Below, one piece after another: positions 24,616 through 33,745 of a stretch of 53,671 nt of DNA. The notes below the pieces were generated by a model, which did not search any database, was not told the DNA's origin, and saw nothing but the letters and a program-made list of their open reading frames with translations. Position numbers and translations under genes: made by a program. This stretch comes from an uncultured Lachnospiraceae bacterium (lineage in GTDB: Bacteria; Bacillota; Clostridia; Lachnospirales; Lachnospiraceae). Each line of letters begins with the position of its first letter. Within the stretch, counting starts at the first letter, position 1. The stretch lies in NCBI GenBank assembly GCA_910579935.1, contig CAJTVQ010000029.1, positions 1-53,671 of the forward strand. Direction: 5' to 3'.

Positions 24616-25838
24616 TTTGTTTTCCTCTCCCTGCCGCTCCATATTCCGGCCAGTTTCACACATGTCTCACCATAATCCGGTTCCATGCGGTATGCCATAT
24701 TTTCAGCCGCTTCTTTCCTGAAATTTCTCTGAATCTGATTACGGCAGTCTGCAACCTTCTGCGCCGTACCGTCTTCAGACAATGCCGCCATCCGGCCATA
24801 CTGCCATGCAGCCGCATAAGTTACATCGAAGACTCCGCTTTCTTTGTCATAGACCAGCAAAGAATCCGCGCTGCAGCCAGGCTCCATGACCTGGGGTATA
24901 TCCTCCGGCTTATAAGGAACCAGGGGCGAATGATACAGAGAGCCTGTCCGGTCTCCTGACCTGGTATAATGCTCTTTTGCACACACCCCCGCTTCCGAGA
25001 GCCTGTTTTTCCTGTTTCCCTGAAACATTCCGGAATCCAGCTGTTCCATCACCCTCCTAAAATCCACCCTTTCCTGTGGTTCACAGCATACTCCCCAATG
25101 GTAGAGGGAAACCAGCCTGACCTTGTCATATCCCTCATATTCGCTGCTTCCATAATCCGGATACCCTAAGACAGACACCAAATGTACTGCTGCTTTTCCG
25201 GGCGGGATAAACCGGTTGCCTATTACCACGGAGAAAAAACCGTCCATGCCGCTGACCTGCTCCTCCGTATCCGCAAGCGGGGTATATTCTGAATGGCATA
25301 AATATTCCGTTTCTGCTTTTTTTGGCATAATCTCACGAAACAGTACAAGCGGAATATCGAGAATATGGCAGCAGTCCTCTTTCTTCTCCACGTATTTGGA
25401 GGGCATGGCGGAAGCAGGAAAATAAAGTGATTCCGTTTTTCCCGAAAGCAGTTCTTCAATCGGAATATCCGTTTCACTGACACCGGCATCTTCTTCTCCT
25501 ATCACGATCAGAGCCACCCATGGCAGTCTGCCGTCACCATACATCCACGGCAATGTCCTGGCGCCCGAAACAAGAAACGGAACCTCTCCCTGAAAATCTC
25601 CCTGCATATGTTCCGCCGGATAAACGGAAAACACATCATCCTGCAAGAGTGTAAATCCACGGGAAATTATGTCAAACTCCGTCCTTGCCTCAAAAGACTC
25701 TTTTTTCCCCGCATACCTTTCCCCCACCGATTCGGAAGCGTCCATCCGGACAGCAGGCTCCGTCTCCACGTCCTGGGTCACATATACCGTATATTCCCCA
25801 TCCGGCAAAGGCGGCAAATATTTATCCGCAAGTTTCAT
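24612..25838 (-). CDS. Cluster protein with LPWxxGxGxxPWVALIV motif
   Basis: 408 aa. Residues 96-113 read LPWMYGDGRLPWVALIVI, and near the C-terminus (about 341-356) TYAAAWQYGRMAALSE. From memory, related PWLALLV and AWQLGRLLAL signatures recur in uncharacterised proteins that go with GVHLHWALPDAL-type proteins; this needs a search. There is no signal peptide, TM helix or known catalytic motif. AAGGGAGG precedes ATG 25838, and the leader motif shared by other genes here (25846-25874) lies immediately upstream. It couples downstream by a 4-nt overlap to the 276-aa gene. Confidence 0.85.
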   Translation of the reverse strand: MKLADKYLPPLPDGEYTVYVTQDVETEPAVRMDASESVGERYAGKKESFEARTEFDIISRGFTLLQDDVFSVYPAEHMQGDFQGEVPFLVSGARTLPWMYGDGRLPWVALIVIGEEDAGVSETDIPIEELLSGKTESLYFPASAMPSKYVEKKEDCCHILDIPLVLFREIMPKKAETEYLCHSEYTPLADTEEQVSGMDGFFSVVIGNRFIPPGKAAVHLVSVLGYPDYGSSEYEGYDKVRLVSLYHWGVCCEPQERVDFRRVMEQLDSGMFQGNRKNRLSEAGVCAKEHYTRSGDRTGSLYHSPLVPYKPEDIPQVMEPGCSADSLLVYDKESGVFDVTYAAAWQYGRMAALSEDGTAQKVADCRNQIQRNFRKEAAENMAYRMEPDYGETCVKLAGIWSGRERKTK

Positions 25839-25845
25839 TCCCCTG

Positions 25846-25874
25846 CCTCCCTTCTTAAGTTCCGCATCTGCCCG
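25846..25874 (-). repeat. Recurring leader motif, copy at the 408-aa gene
   Basis: On the minus strand CGGGCAGATGCGGAACTTAA, followed by an SD (AAGGGAGG). The core also closes a 7-bp hairpin GCATCTG-TCCGGG-CAGATGC. Near-identical sequence occurs at 17845-17872, and variants at 48841-48867 and 50541-50563. Confidence 0.8.
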
Positions 25875-25879
25875 GACAG

Positions 25880-25996
25880 ATGCAGTTAATAATTGTTCCC
25901 GGCACTTCTCAGCTTACATCGACGACTGATGCCAACGCGGCATTTGCGGACTCAGACAAGCCAAATGTAAAGATTTATTTCTTAACAGTTCCTTAC
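25880..25996 (+). pseudogene. Partial second copy of the plus-strand gene at the window's left edge
   Basis: The plus-strand frame reads MQLIIVPGTSQLTSTTDANAAF and then ADSDKPNVKIYFLTVPY, matching the protein tail encoded at 1-53 but missing its normal end: homology stops at 25996 and the frame runs on into antisense of the 1356-aa gene. It sits in the 143-bp space between the 1356-aa and 408-aa genes. It looks like a gene fragment inserted or copied there. Because its right end covers 25982-25996, it also supplies the last codons (VRNC) and stop of the 1356-aa gene. Confidence 0.6.
25944..25996. repeat. 53-bp repeat, copy 2 (partner at 1-53)
   Basis: 52 of 53 bases identical to positions 1-53. 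The right boundary is sharp at TTCCTTAC; the next bases differ. It overlaps the 3' end of the 1356-aa gene by 15 bp. Confidence 0.9.
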
Positions 25997-28900
25997 TATC
26001 AGAATATCATCGTCAAACAGATTGTCCGCATTTTCCGCATACCTGTTCAGCGAAGCAGTCCCCGTAAAGCCCATGCTGCGCAGCAGCGCCATACCTGCCG
26101 TCGATATGTTTCCCGCTGTCCTTTGAAAGGTATCGATCGTATCCCTGTGCTCATATGTCCGGCACGCAGGCGTCTCTACCGTTTCAAACGCATCCTTAAC
26201 TTCCAGTTTCCCGGCTTCCTTAAGCAGTTCCTCGCTGATTTCTCCTTTTTCCGGAAACCATTCCGGTTTATATTCCTGCAGATGCATGAAAATCCCTACC
26301 GGCACATCCTCCACCAGTTCCTTTTCCGAATTCTTTTTTCCCCAAAGAGCCGAGGGTACATTTCCGTATAGAAAAGAATATTCCACTCTGTCCTTCCATT
26401 CCTTTTCCCGTTCCCTCCCCCTGCCCTCCATCAGTTTTACCGTGACCAGTGAATCCGTAAGTGTTCCGCTCATGGGCTGAATCGGAATCTCCTTCTTATA
26501 CTCATCCTTACACTGTCCGGATAGATTGGCCCGTTTAATCGGAATCACTGTATAAACGGATGCACCAAAATCATCCGCCCGTACCACACCGTCTGCCGTT
26601 TCCCCTGCCAGTTTGACTGACAGGGGATTTCTTCCGCCGGTATCGCACGCCCTCTCCCTTTTTTCATCTGCTACCGGAAGAAAACTGTCCCGGAACTCTT
26701 CCCAGTTAAGAGGCGGCACACTTTCCTTTTTCGTATTCCCAAAGGGTATGGTAAAAGAAATAATAAACCAGTTGATATGCGCTTCCCCTGAAAACTCAGG
26801 CCCCCAGATATGCAGATCCGCCGTCAGTTCAATTGTAAACGTATGATGAATGAACCATTTGTCCACCCTGTAGGAGACTCCCAGCATAATGCCGAGCTGT
26901 ATATCGTAGGCAAAGGGTTTCCACTGCAGCAAAAAATCCGCATAGGCAATAAAGTATGCCCGCAGGCTGCCGTAACTGTACACCGCCGACAACTTTCCGC
27001 CTGCCATTATAGCCGAAGGCGTCAGTGCAAAGTAAACTTCTCCGGACAGCACCAGCCGGTTATGTGCCGGTAAAACGTCCCAGTTAAATCCCAGCCGCGG
27101 AGCATCCGGATAGTGACCGGGTTTGTGATAGGCCGGATGGTAACCGCCCAGCGTTACGACAAAATCCCCCTTGTGGCGGCCTGAAAACCATGCATAAGCG
27201 GCAAAGCCTCCCTGCAGTCTGCACTTCTCAGAAAAAATATAGGAAGCATCGCACAGCCTTGCCTCACAGGATATCAGCCCGGCTGCCGGCTGTACCGCTG
27301 CTTTCAATACTAACTGAGCCCTGGCAATCGGTGTTTTGCCGCTATTGGGCGGCATGACGATATCCGCCAGCCCCAAAAGACCGATCTCCGTAGTCCGTCC
27401 GAATGCTACAGTCAATAAGGCAAACCCTTTAACAATCTCAAAGGAAGTAAATTTCACCCCTGCCGCCAAAAAACGATCTCCGCTGCAGTCCGTCACATAT
27501 TCCTTTAGCCCGTTTATAAGTTTTGCCTGGTCATACTCACCTGCCGCAGCCGCTACCAACGGATAATCCGCCACGTTCTCTATCTCCGGCAGCCGCAGCT
27601 TCCTGTTATATCCGAAAGCAGCCGCAAGCCCTGTCATGACAAAACAGGGCGGCCCTCCCAAAGGATATGACAGCACGGCATAAGCCGTCAGACCGTTTCC
27701 GGAGTACTCTCCCATGACCACAATGGAACAACTGCCCGCCGCCACTTTTATCTCCCCCACATAACTGTCCCCGTTATGGCGGAAAGCTCCTGACACCGAC
27801 AGGGAATCACTGCGGAAATCCACACCGAAACCTTCCAGCAAAAACTTCGGACTATGGAGAGACGGTACATCCGTTTCAATTCCCGCCCCCAACAGTTCAA
27901 AAGCAAAGGGATTCACCAGAAGAGAGGCATCCACTAAAATCCCCATTCTGCTGCCCTTCAGGGATATACCCATCCGGTTCAGGTGAAAGGCACCGATATT
28001 TATATTCACCGTCAGCCATTTCAAAAAAACGGAATCCGTTTTCTCCGAATCCGTCCCCAATTCTCTTGCTTCCAGCCTTGCAGCGGGAGAAACAAGCTCA
28101 CATTTGAAATCCTGTCCGCATACGCTGCAGGCAAATACAAACCCATCCTTTTTGGAAAATATCAGTTTAAAACCGGAAATCGACGTATCTTCCCCCAAAT
28201 TCTTCAGAACCGCCCCGGCCACCGGAATGCCTGACAGATCGATTCTCTCATGGATGAATATAGTCACCGTATAATCCGTTTCCTTTCCAAACCGGAAAAC
28301 TGCCTCAAGTTCAAAAACACTGAGCTTTGTCTGCAGATGAAGTTCCTTCTCATCCTGTCCGAATTCATAACTGAGAGACAACTTTTCAAGGGAAAGATTA
28401 AAACAGTCCGGCAGCGCATCCGAAAGCGCCTCATCCCCGAACAGCCCAAGCAGTGCCTTGAAAGACAATTTCTCCCTGCTGCCTGCTGCAAACGCTGCCG
28501 TCAATCGGGTCTTCTCCCTGCTTTCATAGTTCAGTTCGAACTGATTGCCGCACAAATTGATGATACCGTCAATCTCAGCGGTGAGTCCTGCCGCATTTTC
28601 TGCCTCTGTTTCGTTTCCATATTCCTTCCCTGCCCGCTCTTTTCTGATATGTATTCTGCATTTTCCGTTAAAAATTTTCGCCAGAGTCGAATCCTTGCTG
28701 CCTCCTGCCTGTATCATTCCCGACAGTTCAAACTCCCCCGCAAGCCCCACTGCCACGGAAAAATCGACCACATCCACATCCATGGGCAGCGTGAGATCCG
28801 GAATGCCAAACAACTGTGCCGCACTTTTCACCACTTCCTGCAGCTTTAACGGTGTATAGGGTGACAAACTTCCCCGGAATATCCAGCCGGCTTCCGTCTC

Positions 28901-30052
28901 ATATTCTGCCATGATGCAGACATCCTTCCCAAAGAGGGTAATCATCCCTTCGATTCCATATGCCCTTTGATTCCCGGCTATGTTCATCCATAATCTGATA
29001 TCCCCCAGTGCCAGCTCTGGCCTTTCACAGATTACCCAACACCCATCCCATGAGATGCCTACCCGAAAAGACTGTACTTTTTTAAAATCCGTACGCACCG
29101 TAAGTTCATCCAGCTTAAGTCCCTGCGCCTTTGTCACCTTCTCCGGAAAAATCCTTCCTGCATCCACTCCCGTCAATTCCGCGATCTGCCCAAAACCGAA
29201 ATCCTGATTTCCTTCCCCGCTTACTCCAAGCAGATAGCTGCCGCCGTCATATCCGGCCATAAATTCAAGAGGCGGCAGCTTAAGCGCCTTCACCCTTCCC
29301 CCCACGCCAAGGGAATATTCACCGCCGAATTTCTCAAAATAAAACGTAAGAGAATCCATGGCAAAAACCCCTCCGACTTCCAGTGAATAGTCTATGCCGG
29401 CCTCCACTGCAAAGGAATCATTATGCACTATCTTTTCTCCGTTGCTGTTCTCTGTAAAAACCGCCTCTATATGGGAAAATTGAAGCGGTATATCTTCCTC
29501 CGTCAAAAACATGGGGATGGAATACATTCGGAAAAATCCGGAGAGCAATGCCCCTGCCGGAAGATTCCCGTTTTCCTCCAGCCGGTATTCATATACACCG
29601 CCTGCATTCCTGTTTCCTTTTACGTACATCTGCACTCCGCCGATATGCAGCTTCCCCAGGATTTTATCCGATACGGCAGGAACATCATACTCCGAGGAAA
29701 AACTTTTCGTACAATCAAAAAGCATAAGTTTCTTCTCTTCGTCCAGCGTTCTGTCATCTATCCTGCAGACTAGCGTTAACGCAGAAGAAGAAAAACTTAT
29801 GCATTCAAAACAAAATCCCTGAAAAATCTCACACGTGCTTTGCGTTGCTATGGAAAAAGCATTTGCATATTCATCGTACTCAAAAACCGCCATACCGACT
29901 TGAAATGAAGAAACAGAATCGTCTATTGCATGAAAAATAACTGTCAGTGCATCACTGACTGCTGAAAATACGCTTCCTTTATCCCCGGATACAATAATCG
30001 TGTGATCTGACACTGATGCCAAAGCCGTCTCATATAGCTGCTTAACATTCAT
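25982..30052 (-). CDS. DUF6603-like giant protein, first gene of the cluster
   Basis: 1356 aa, starting at ATG 30052 with SD AAGGGGA. The chain is strongly beta with many repeated amphipathic strands and Gly-Asp turns (GGVFAMDSLTFYFEKFGGEYSL, GIEGMITLFGKDVCIMAEYE), suggesting an elongated beta-solenoid or barrel-like scaffold. Around 803-830 is LAAAFGYNRKLRLPEIENV; FGYNRxLRLP is a feature I recall from the DUF6603 family, a match that needs confirmation by profile search. No signal peptide is seen. The last residues (VRNC) and stop come from the 53-bp repeat, so the native C-terminus may have been changed. A promoter is predicted at 30106-30134. Probably the structural backbone of the system. 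Confidence 0.85.
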   Translation of the reverse strand: MNVKQLYETALASVSDHTIIVSGDKGSVFSAVSDALTVIFHAIDDSVSSFQVGMAVFEYDEYANAFSIATQSTCEIFQGFCFECISFSSSALTLVCRIDDRTLDEEKKLMLFDCTKSFSSEYDVPAVSDKILGKLHIGGVQMYVKGNRNAGGVYEYRLEENGNLPAGALLSGFFRMYSIPMFLTEEDIPLQFSHIEAVFTENSNGEKIVHNDSFAVEAGIDYSLEVGGVFAMDSLTFYFEKFGGEYSLGVGGRVKALKLPPLEFMAGYDGGSYLLGVSGEGNQDFGFGQIAELTGVDAGRIFPEKVTKAQGLKLDELTVRTDFKKVQSFRVGISWDGCWVICERPELALGDIRLWMNIAGNQRAYGIEGMITLFGKDVCIMAEYETEAGWIFRGSLSPYTPLKLQEVVKSAAQLFGIPDLTLPMDVDVVDFSVAVGLAGEFELSGMIQAGGSKDSTLAKIFNGKCRIHIRKERAGKEYGNETEAENAAGLTAEIDGIINLCGNQFELNYESREKTRLTAAFAAGSREKLSFKALLGLFGDEALSDALPDCFNLSLEKLSLSYEFGQDEKELHLQTKLSVFELEAVFRFGKETDYTVTIFIHERIDLSGIPVAGAVLKNLGEDTSISGFKLIFSKKDGFVFACSVCGQDFKCELVSPAARLEARELGTDSEKTDSVFLKWLTVNINIGAFHLNRMGISLKGSRMGILVDASLLVNPFAFELLGAGIETDVPSLHSPKFLLEGFGVDFRSDSLSVSGAFRHNGDSYVGEIKVAAGSCSIVVMGEYSGNGLTAYAVLSYPLGGPPCFVMTGLAAAFGYNRKLRLPEIENVADYPLVAAAAGEYDQAKLINGLKEYVTDCSGDRFLAAGVKFTSFEIVKGFALLTVAFGRTTEIGLLGLADIVMPPNSGKTPIARAQLVLKAAVQPAAGLISCEARLCDASYIFSEKCRLQGGFAAYAWFSGRHKGDFVVTLGGYHPAYHKPGHYPDAPRLGFNWDVLPAHNRLVLSGEVYFALTPSAIMAGGKLSAVYSYGSLRAYFIAYADFLLQWKPFAYDIQLGIMLGVSYRVDKWFIHHTFTIELTADLHIWGPEFSGEAHINWFIISFTIPFGNTKKESVPPLNWEEFRDSFLPVADEKRERACDTGGRNPLSVKLAGETADGVVRADDFGASVYTVIPIKRANLSGQCKDEYKKEIPIQPMSGTLTDSLVTVKLMEGRGREREKEWKDRVEYSFLYGNVPSALWGKKNSEKELVEDVPVGIFMHLQEYKPEWFPEKGEISEELLKEAGKLEVKDAFETVETPACRTYEHRDTIDTFQRTAGNISTAGMALLRSMGFTGTASLNRYAENADNLFDDDILIVRNC

Positions 30053-30105
30053 ATTAAATTCCCCTTAACTGTACTTTATTCATTTTTTCAAATGTATATG
30101 AGACT

Positions 30106-30134
30106 AATGTAGCACAGATCAGAAGCGGACACAA
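30106..30134 (-). promoter_or_regulatory. Candidate promoter of the 14.5-30 kb cluster
   Basis: Minus strand TTGTGT (30134-30129), 17-nt spacer, TACATT (30111-30106), ending 54 bp before ATG 30052. The hexamers are off consensus but spacing is ideal. If active, it would start the cluster independently of the J-domain/TPR gene. Confidence 0.45.
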
Positions 30135-30144
30135 GTTTTTTCCG

Positions 30145-33100
30145 TTATCTTCCCAACAGACGGAGTTCCCTCTCCGCATCATCATTTCCCCTGCTGCTGC
30201 ATTCTATGGCCCGCTCAAAATATCTGACGGCCTCTTCCTCCTGTCCCTCATAAAGCGCCATATATCCTTTGCATTCCCATACTTCCGTGCAGTCTTTCCT
30301 CGTGCAGTTCCAGCACCACTCGCTGTTCTCCATCCGCTCCAGATATTTTGCCGCTTCTTCGTATTCCCCACAGAAATAGTGCGTTACAAACAGACAGTAA
30401 AGATTTGCCCGCGCGCAGGAACAGTCTCCCGCCAGCAGTTCTTCGGCATCCCGTCCCAGATCCGCACACCCTTTATATAACAGTTTCAGACTCTGCCGGT
30501 GCTGTTCCTGATATTCCTTCGCCTGTTTCAGGTCTCCCAGCCTCCAGCAGCACCGCATCAGTTCCCGCAGCAGCCGGCGGTAATCGCCGGAATTTATCCC
30601 TTTTTCCATTTTTCCGGCTTCTTCCAGCGCTTTTTTAAAAAAGTACAGGGCCTTCTCCCGATCCATCAGATAGCTGAAATAACAGTATGCAATCTGGGAA
30701 TAGGCACATCTTTTTCCTTCGTGATCCTCCTTCAGATCTGCGGCCCCGTCACCTTCCAGAAGAGCTGCCGCCTCTTCCGCTTTCTGCCGCAGTTCTTCCC
30801 GGCTTAAATACTTTTGGTATAAATCCAGCAAATCGTCAATACGGTCCCCTTCCTCCTTCCAGTCATCATACACATAATCCGTAAGGGAAGTCCTGCCGTA
30901 TATTTTCTCCAATGTTTCCAAAGCCCTATCCCACTCTTTTAATACCTCATGATAATAACTGATATACGCCAGATTCTTCCGACGCCTCTCCTCTGTCTGC
31001 ACCTGTCCCATCATGTTCAGAAACCATTCCAGCCCCCGCCTGTACTGACGGGTTTCACAAAAGTAATCATGCATCTGGGAATAGGCATAATTGTAATCCT
31101 CCCCGTTTTTGCGGCTCGTCTCAATGCCCTTGCAGTAATAAATGACCGCTTCCTCTCTCTTATCCAGCATCTCCAGCAAAAATGCCTTATGCCCCCAGTT
31201 CCTGCTGATCGGGGAATCTTTCAACACCCGTTCGATCTCCTCCAGTGCCAGCCCATACTCTCTGTGTCTGGCATGGAAATCAGAAAGCTGCCAGAGTTCT
31301 CTCGGGTTTTCCCCAAATTTTTCTACATGGAGTTTCAGATATCCCATGGCTGTCTCATAATATTCCGGAGCGGCGCAGAAAGAATATTTCCAACGGTAAA
31401 GCCATGCGATCCGCCACATAAAATCAAATTCATCCGGATTCTTTTCATGGGCCCTGGTATAATATTCGATTGCCTCCTCCCACCGTTCGTAATCCTCCAG
31501 ACTCCGGGCGATATAGTAATACATCCATTCAAAGTCCATGCCGCGCTCTTCACAGATTTTCAGATGTTCATATGCCGGCTTCGCATCTTCCCGGTACTCT
31601 ACATAAAAACGTCCAAGGAAATACCGGTTGCGCAGATTGTCCGACAGTTCCACCGAACGCTTTGCCCAGACTTCCATTTCGTCCACCAGGCGGAATCCCT
31701 GGGCATTGCTCTCATCATGGAGATAGGCTCTTTGAAGATAGGCTTCCGAAAGCGTCTTTGCATCCGCCTCTTCCGACGCCTCCATCTCTTCGATCAGCTG
31801 TCCGGCATATGCGTCCGCCTCTTTCAGTTCTTCCTCACTCTCTGCAGCCCGCTCCATCAATTCCAGCCGTCTCACCCTCAGGTAAAAACTGTTCACGCCG
31901 GCAGCTTCCGCCTGTTTTAAGATGTTTTCCACTTCGCTGTACTGTCTGTACTCGAAAAACACTCTCGCAGCCCGCTCATAGATTTCCGGCATTTCCGCAT
32001 AAATCTCCTTTGCCTCATAAAAGCTGTCCACTACCTCCTGCGCTTTTCCCAGCCCTTCATAAGCCTCCTGCGCATAATAATAAGCCCAGTAATACTGTTT
32101 ATCCACGGCTTTTATCTTCCCACAGATTTCCAGCATCGGTTCATAATCTTTCACTTCCCTTAAAAAGACCAGCTTTGCCATCAGGAAATCAATACCCTCC
32201 GGCTGCAGCTCCAGCGCCTTGTCAAAGGCCTGCAACGCTTCCCCTTTCAGTCTCTGCGCTTCTTCTCCATCTTTATCCTCCGTCTTCGCATAGCAGGTCT
32301 GGAGCGCCTTTCCCTCCATTTCATAACTCTGCGCCTTCCAGTATGCGGAATCTTCCTCTTCCTCCTCTTCGATGCAGCTGCGCCAGAGTTCCGCTTCCGC
32401 GCGCGTTTCCTCTCCCATGCCGCAGGACATGAAGAGCACGGTCCTGACCTGATGGCATTTCACGGTATCTTCCGTCAGCATCGGATACTCCTTGAAAAAT
32501 TCCAGCCCTTCCTCTGCCCGTCTCTCCTGAATATAGGCCCATGCCAACGATATGGCTTCCTGCACAGTCAGTTCCGCCGCCTTTTCTCCCGACCAGAGCG
32601 CGATCACTTCCTCATTGCACGTTCCTAAAAGCTCTGCCGCTTTTCGGGTATTATAATATCTCCTGGCGTTCTGTGCATGTTCCCTTCCTTCCATCCACTC
32701 CTTCTTCCCGGCGCAGATTTCAGCCAGCGCTATGGATGCCCGGTACCTGTCATCGTCACTCAGATTTTCCTTCCCTAAAAAATCCCTGTAAATTTCCGCA
32801 GCTTCTTCTTCCTGTCCGCATTCTTTCAGAATATTGGCCCCTGCCAAAAGCATCCGGTCGTCCTTTTCTCCCGCTTCCCACAGATCCCTGACCATCCGTT
32901 CCGCTTCTTCCTTACGCCCGCAGACCAGTTCGTACTCCGCCTTCTCCATCTCATACCAGGGATGCGTAATGCCGAATCCGTCCATGAATGCAATCTTCTG
33001 CCCTACTTTTTTCAGCCATCCTTCCTTATCCTCATACGCTTCCGAAAACAGGCTGCACAGTTCGTTGTAATTCTGTATGAAAGCATCATAATCCGCCGTA

Positions 33101-33648
33101 TCCTCCCCTTTCAGCTTTTCAAAAGGAAAGTCTGTCGCTTCAGCCCCTTCGGAACTCTTCCACACCATAAAATCCACAAAATTCTCCGGCAGATACTCCT
33201 TGAATTCCTCTGCATTTTCCACAATTCTGAACACCCGGTCAAGCAGACGCCAGACAGGCGCAGGTATCCGGAAATATTCCGACAGGTAACGGAACAGTTG
33301 CCATTTGATTTCCTCCCCCAGCTCCAAATCATCCAGCCATTCATTCTTCAATAACCGTTCCCACTCTTTAACATCCAGACGTCTGGACAGGGAACGGTAT
33401 ACGTCCTCCACCTCTCGCATGAATACGTCTGCCGGCTCATCCGATTCTTTTTCCGCTTTTCCTTCCGTATCCTCCTGCTGTCCTGCCATGACCAGAGCTT
33501 TCTCATAGGCTTCTCTTAATCGCTTAAATCCTTCCGGGTTATCCTCCGGATTCACCGACGCCAGTTTTCTCCTGTAGGCAGTTTTAATCAGCTCCTCATC
33601 CTTTGTCTCATTGATTCCCAGTATTTCAAAAATTCTCCGGCTCTCCAT
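30145..33648 (-). CDS. Degenerate J-domain and TPR-repeat protein
   Basis: About 1167 aa from ATG 33648, which has GGAAGGG at workable spacing (ATG 33657 touches the SD). Residues 1-60 are a DnaJ-type domain: RIFEILGINETKDEELIKTAYRRKL, then NPEDNPEGFKRLREAYEKA. The HPD motif needed to stimulate Hsp70 is replaced by NPE, so it is likely not an active co-chaperone. The remainder is Glu/Ala/Tyr-rich alpha-helical TPR/Sel1-like repeats of about 34 residues (for example DRALETLEKIYG, YYTRAHEKNPDEFDFMWRIAWLY), a protein-binding superhelix. It lies 92 bp upstream of the 1356-aa gene in the same direction. It could be part of the system or an unrelated neighbour. Confidence 0.88.
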   Translation of the reverse strand: MESRRIFEILGINETKDEELIKTAYRRKLASVNPEDNPEGFKRLREAYEKALVMAGQQEDTEGKAEKESDEPADVFMREVEDVYRSLSRRLDVKEWERLLKNEWLDDLELGEEIKWQLFRYLSEYFRIPAPVWRLLDRVFRIVENAEEFKEYLPENFVDFMVWKSSEGAEATDFPFEKLKGEDTADYDAFIQNYNELCSLFSEAYEDKEGWLKKVGQKIAFMDGFGITHPWYEMEKAEYELVCGRKEEAERMVRDLWEAGEKDDRMLLAGANILKECGQEEEAAEIYRDFLGKENLSDDDRYRASIALAEICAGKKEWMEGREHAQNARRYYNTRKAAELLGTCNEEVIALWSGEKAAELTVQEAISLAWAYIQERRAEEGLEFFKEYPMLTEDTVKCHQVRTVLFMSCGMGEETRAEAELWRSCIEEEEEEDSAYWKAQSYEMEGKALQTCYAKTEDKDGEEAQRLKGEALQAFDKALELQPEGIDFLMAKLVFLREVKDYEPMLEICGKIKAVDKQYYWAYYYAQEAYEGLGKAQEVVDSFYEAKEIYAEMPEIYERAARVFFEYRQYSEVENILKQAEAAGVNSFYLRVRRLELMERAAESEEELKEADAYAGQLIEEMEASEEADAKTLSEAYLQRAYLHDESNAQGFRLVDEMEVWAKRSVELSDNLRNRYFLGRFYVEYREDAKPAYEHLKICEERGMDFEWMYYYIARSLEDYERWEEAIEYYTRAHEKNPDEFDFMWRIAWLYRWKYSFCAAPEYYETAMGYLKLHVEKFGENPRELWQLSDFHARHREYGLALEEIERVLKDSPISRNWGHKAFLLEMLDKREEAVIYYCKGIETSRKNGEDYNYAYSQMHDYFCETRQYRRGLEWFLNMMGQVQTEERRRKNLAYISYYHEVLKEWDRALETLEKIYGRTSLTDYVYDDWKEEGDRIDDLLDLYQKYLSREELRQKAEEAAALLEGDGAADLKEDHEGKRCAYSQIAYCYFSYLMDREKALYFFKKALEEAGKMEKGINSGDYRRLLRELMRCCWRLGDLKQAKEYQEQHRQSLKLLYKGCADLGRDAEELLAGDCSCARANLYCLFVTHYFCGEYEEAAKYLERMENSEWCWNCTRKDCTEVWECKGYMALYEGQEEEAVRYFERAIECSSRGNDDAERELRLLGR

Positions 33649-33745
33649 ACCATTCATCCCTTCCCGTCTCCTATTCCCGGTATTCCCGTTCCGTCTCTCC
33701 CACGCTTATTCATATAGCACATTATAGCACAGGAAAATGCGGAAA

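Noticed and set aside
1..25996. Diversity-generating retroelement from the two 53-bp copies
   Set aside because: No reverse transcriptase is encoded, and the single difference is not an A-position change of the kind such elements make.
26810..28849. Long plus-strand frames opposite the 1356-aa gene
   Set aside because: They lack SD sites, have biased composition and exist because the minus-strand gene is GC-rich at certain codon positions. The same holds for long opposite frames at 6840-7892, 16387-17379, 30949-32432, 33966-35330, 42575-43612 and 45912-47609.
14509..30052. Contractile injection system, phage tail or type VI locus
   Set aside because: No sheath, tube, baseplate J, spike/VgrG, LysM or AAA+ ATPase gene is present among the eight genes.
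14509..30052. Polymorphic toxin locus
   Set aside because: The Hint domain suggested it, but there is no toxin domain behind it, no immunity gene and no export signal.
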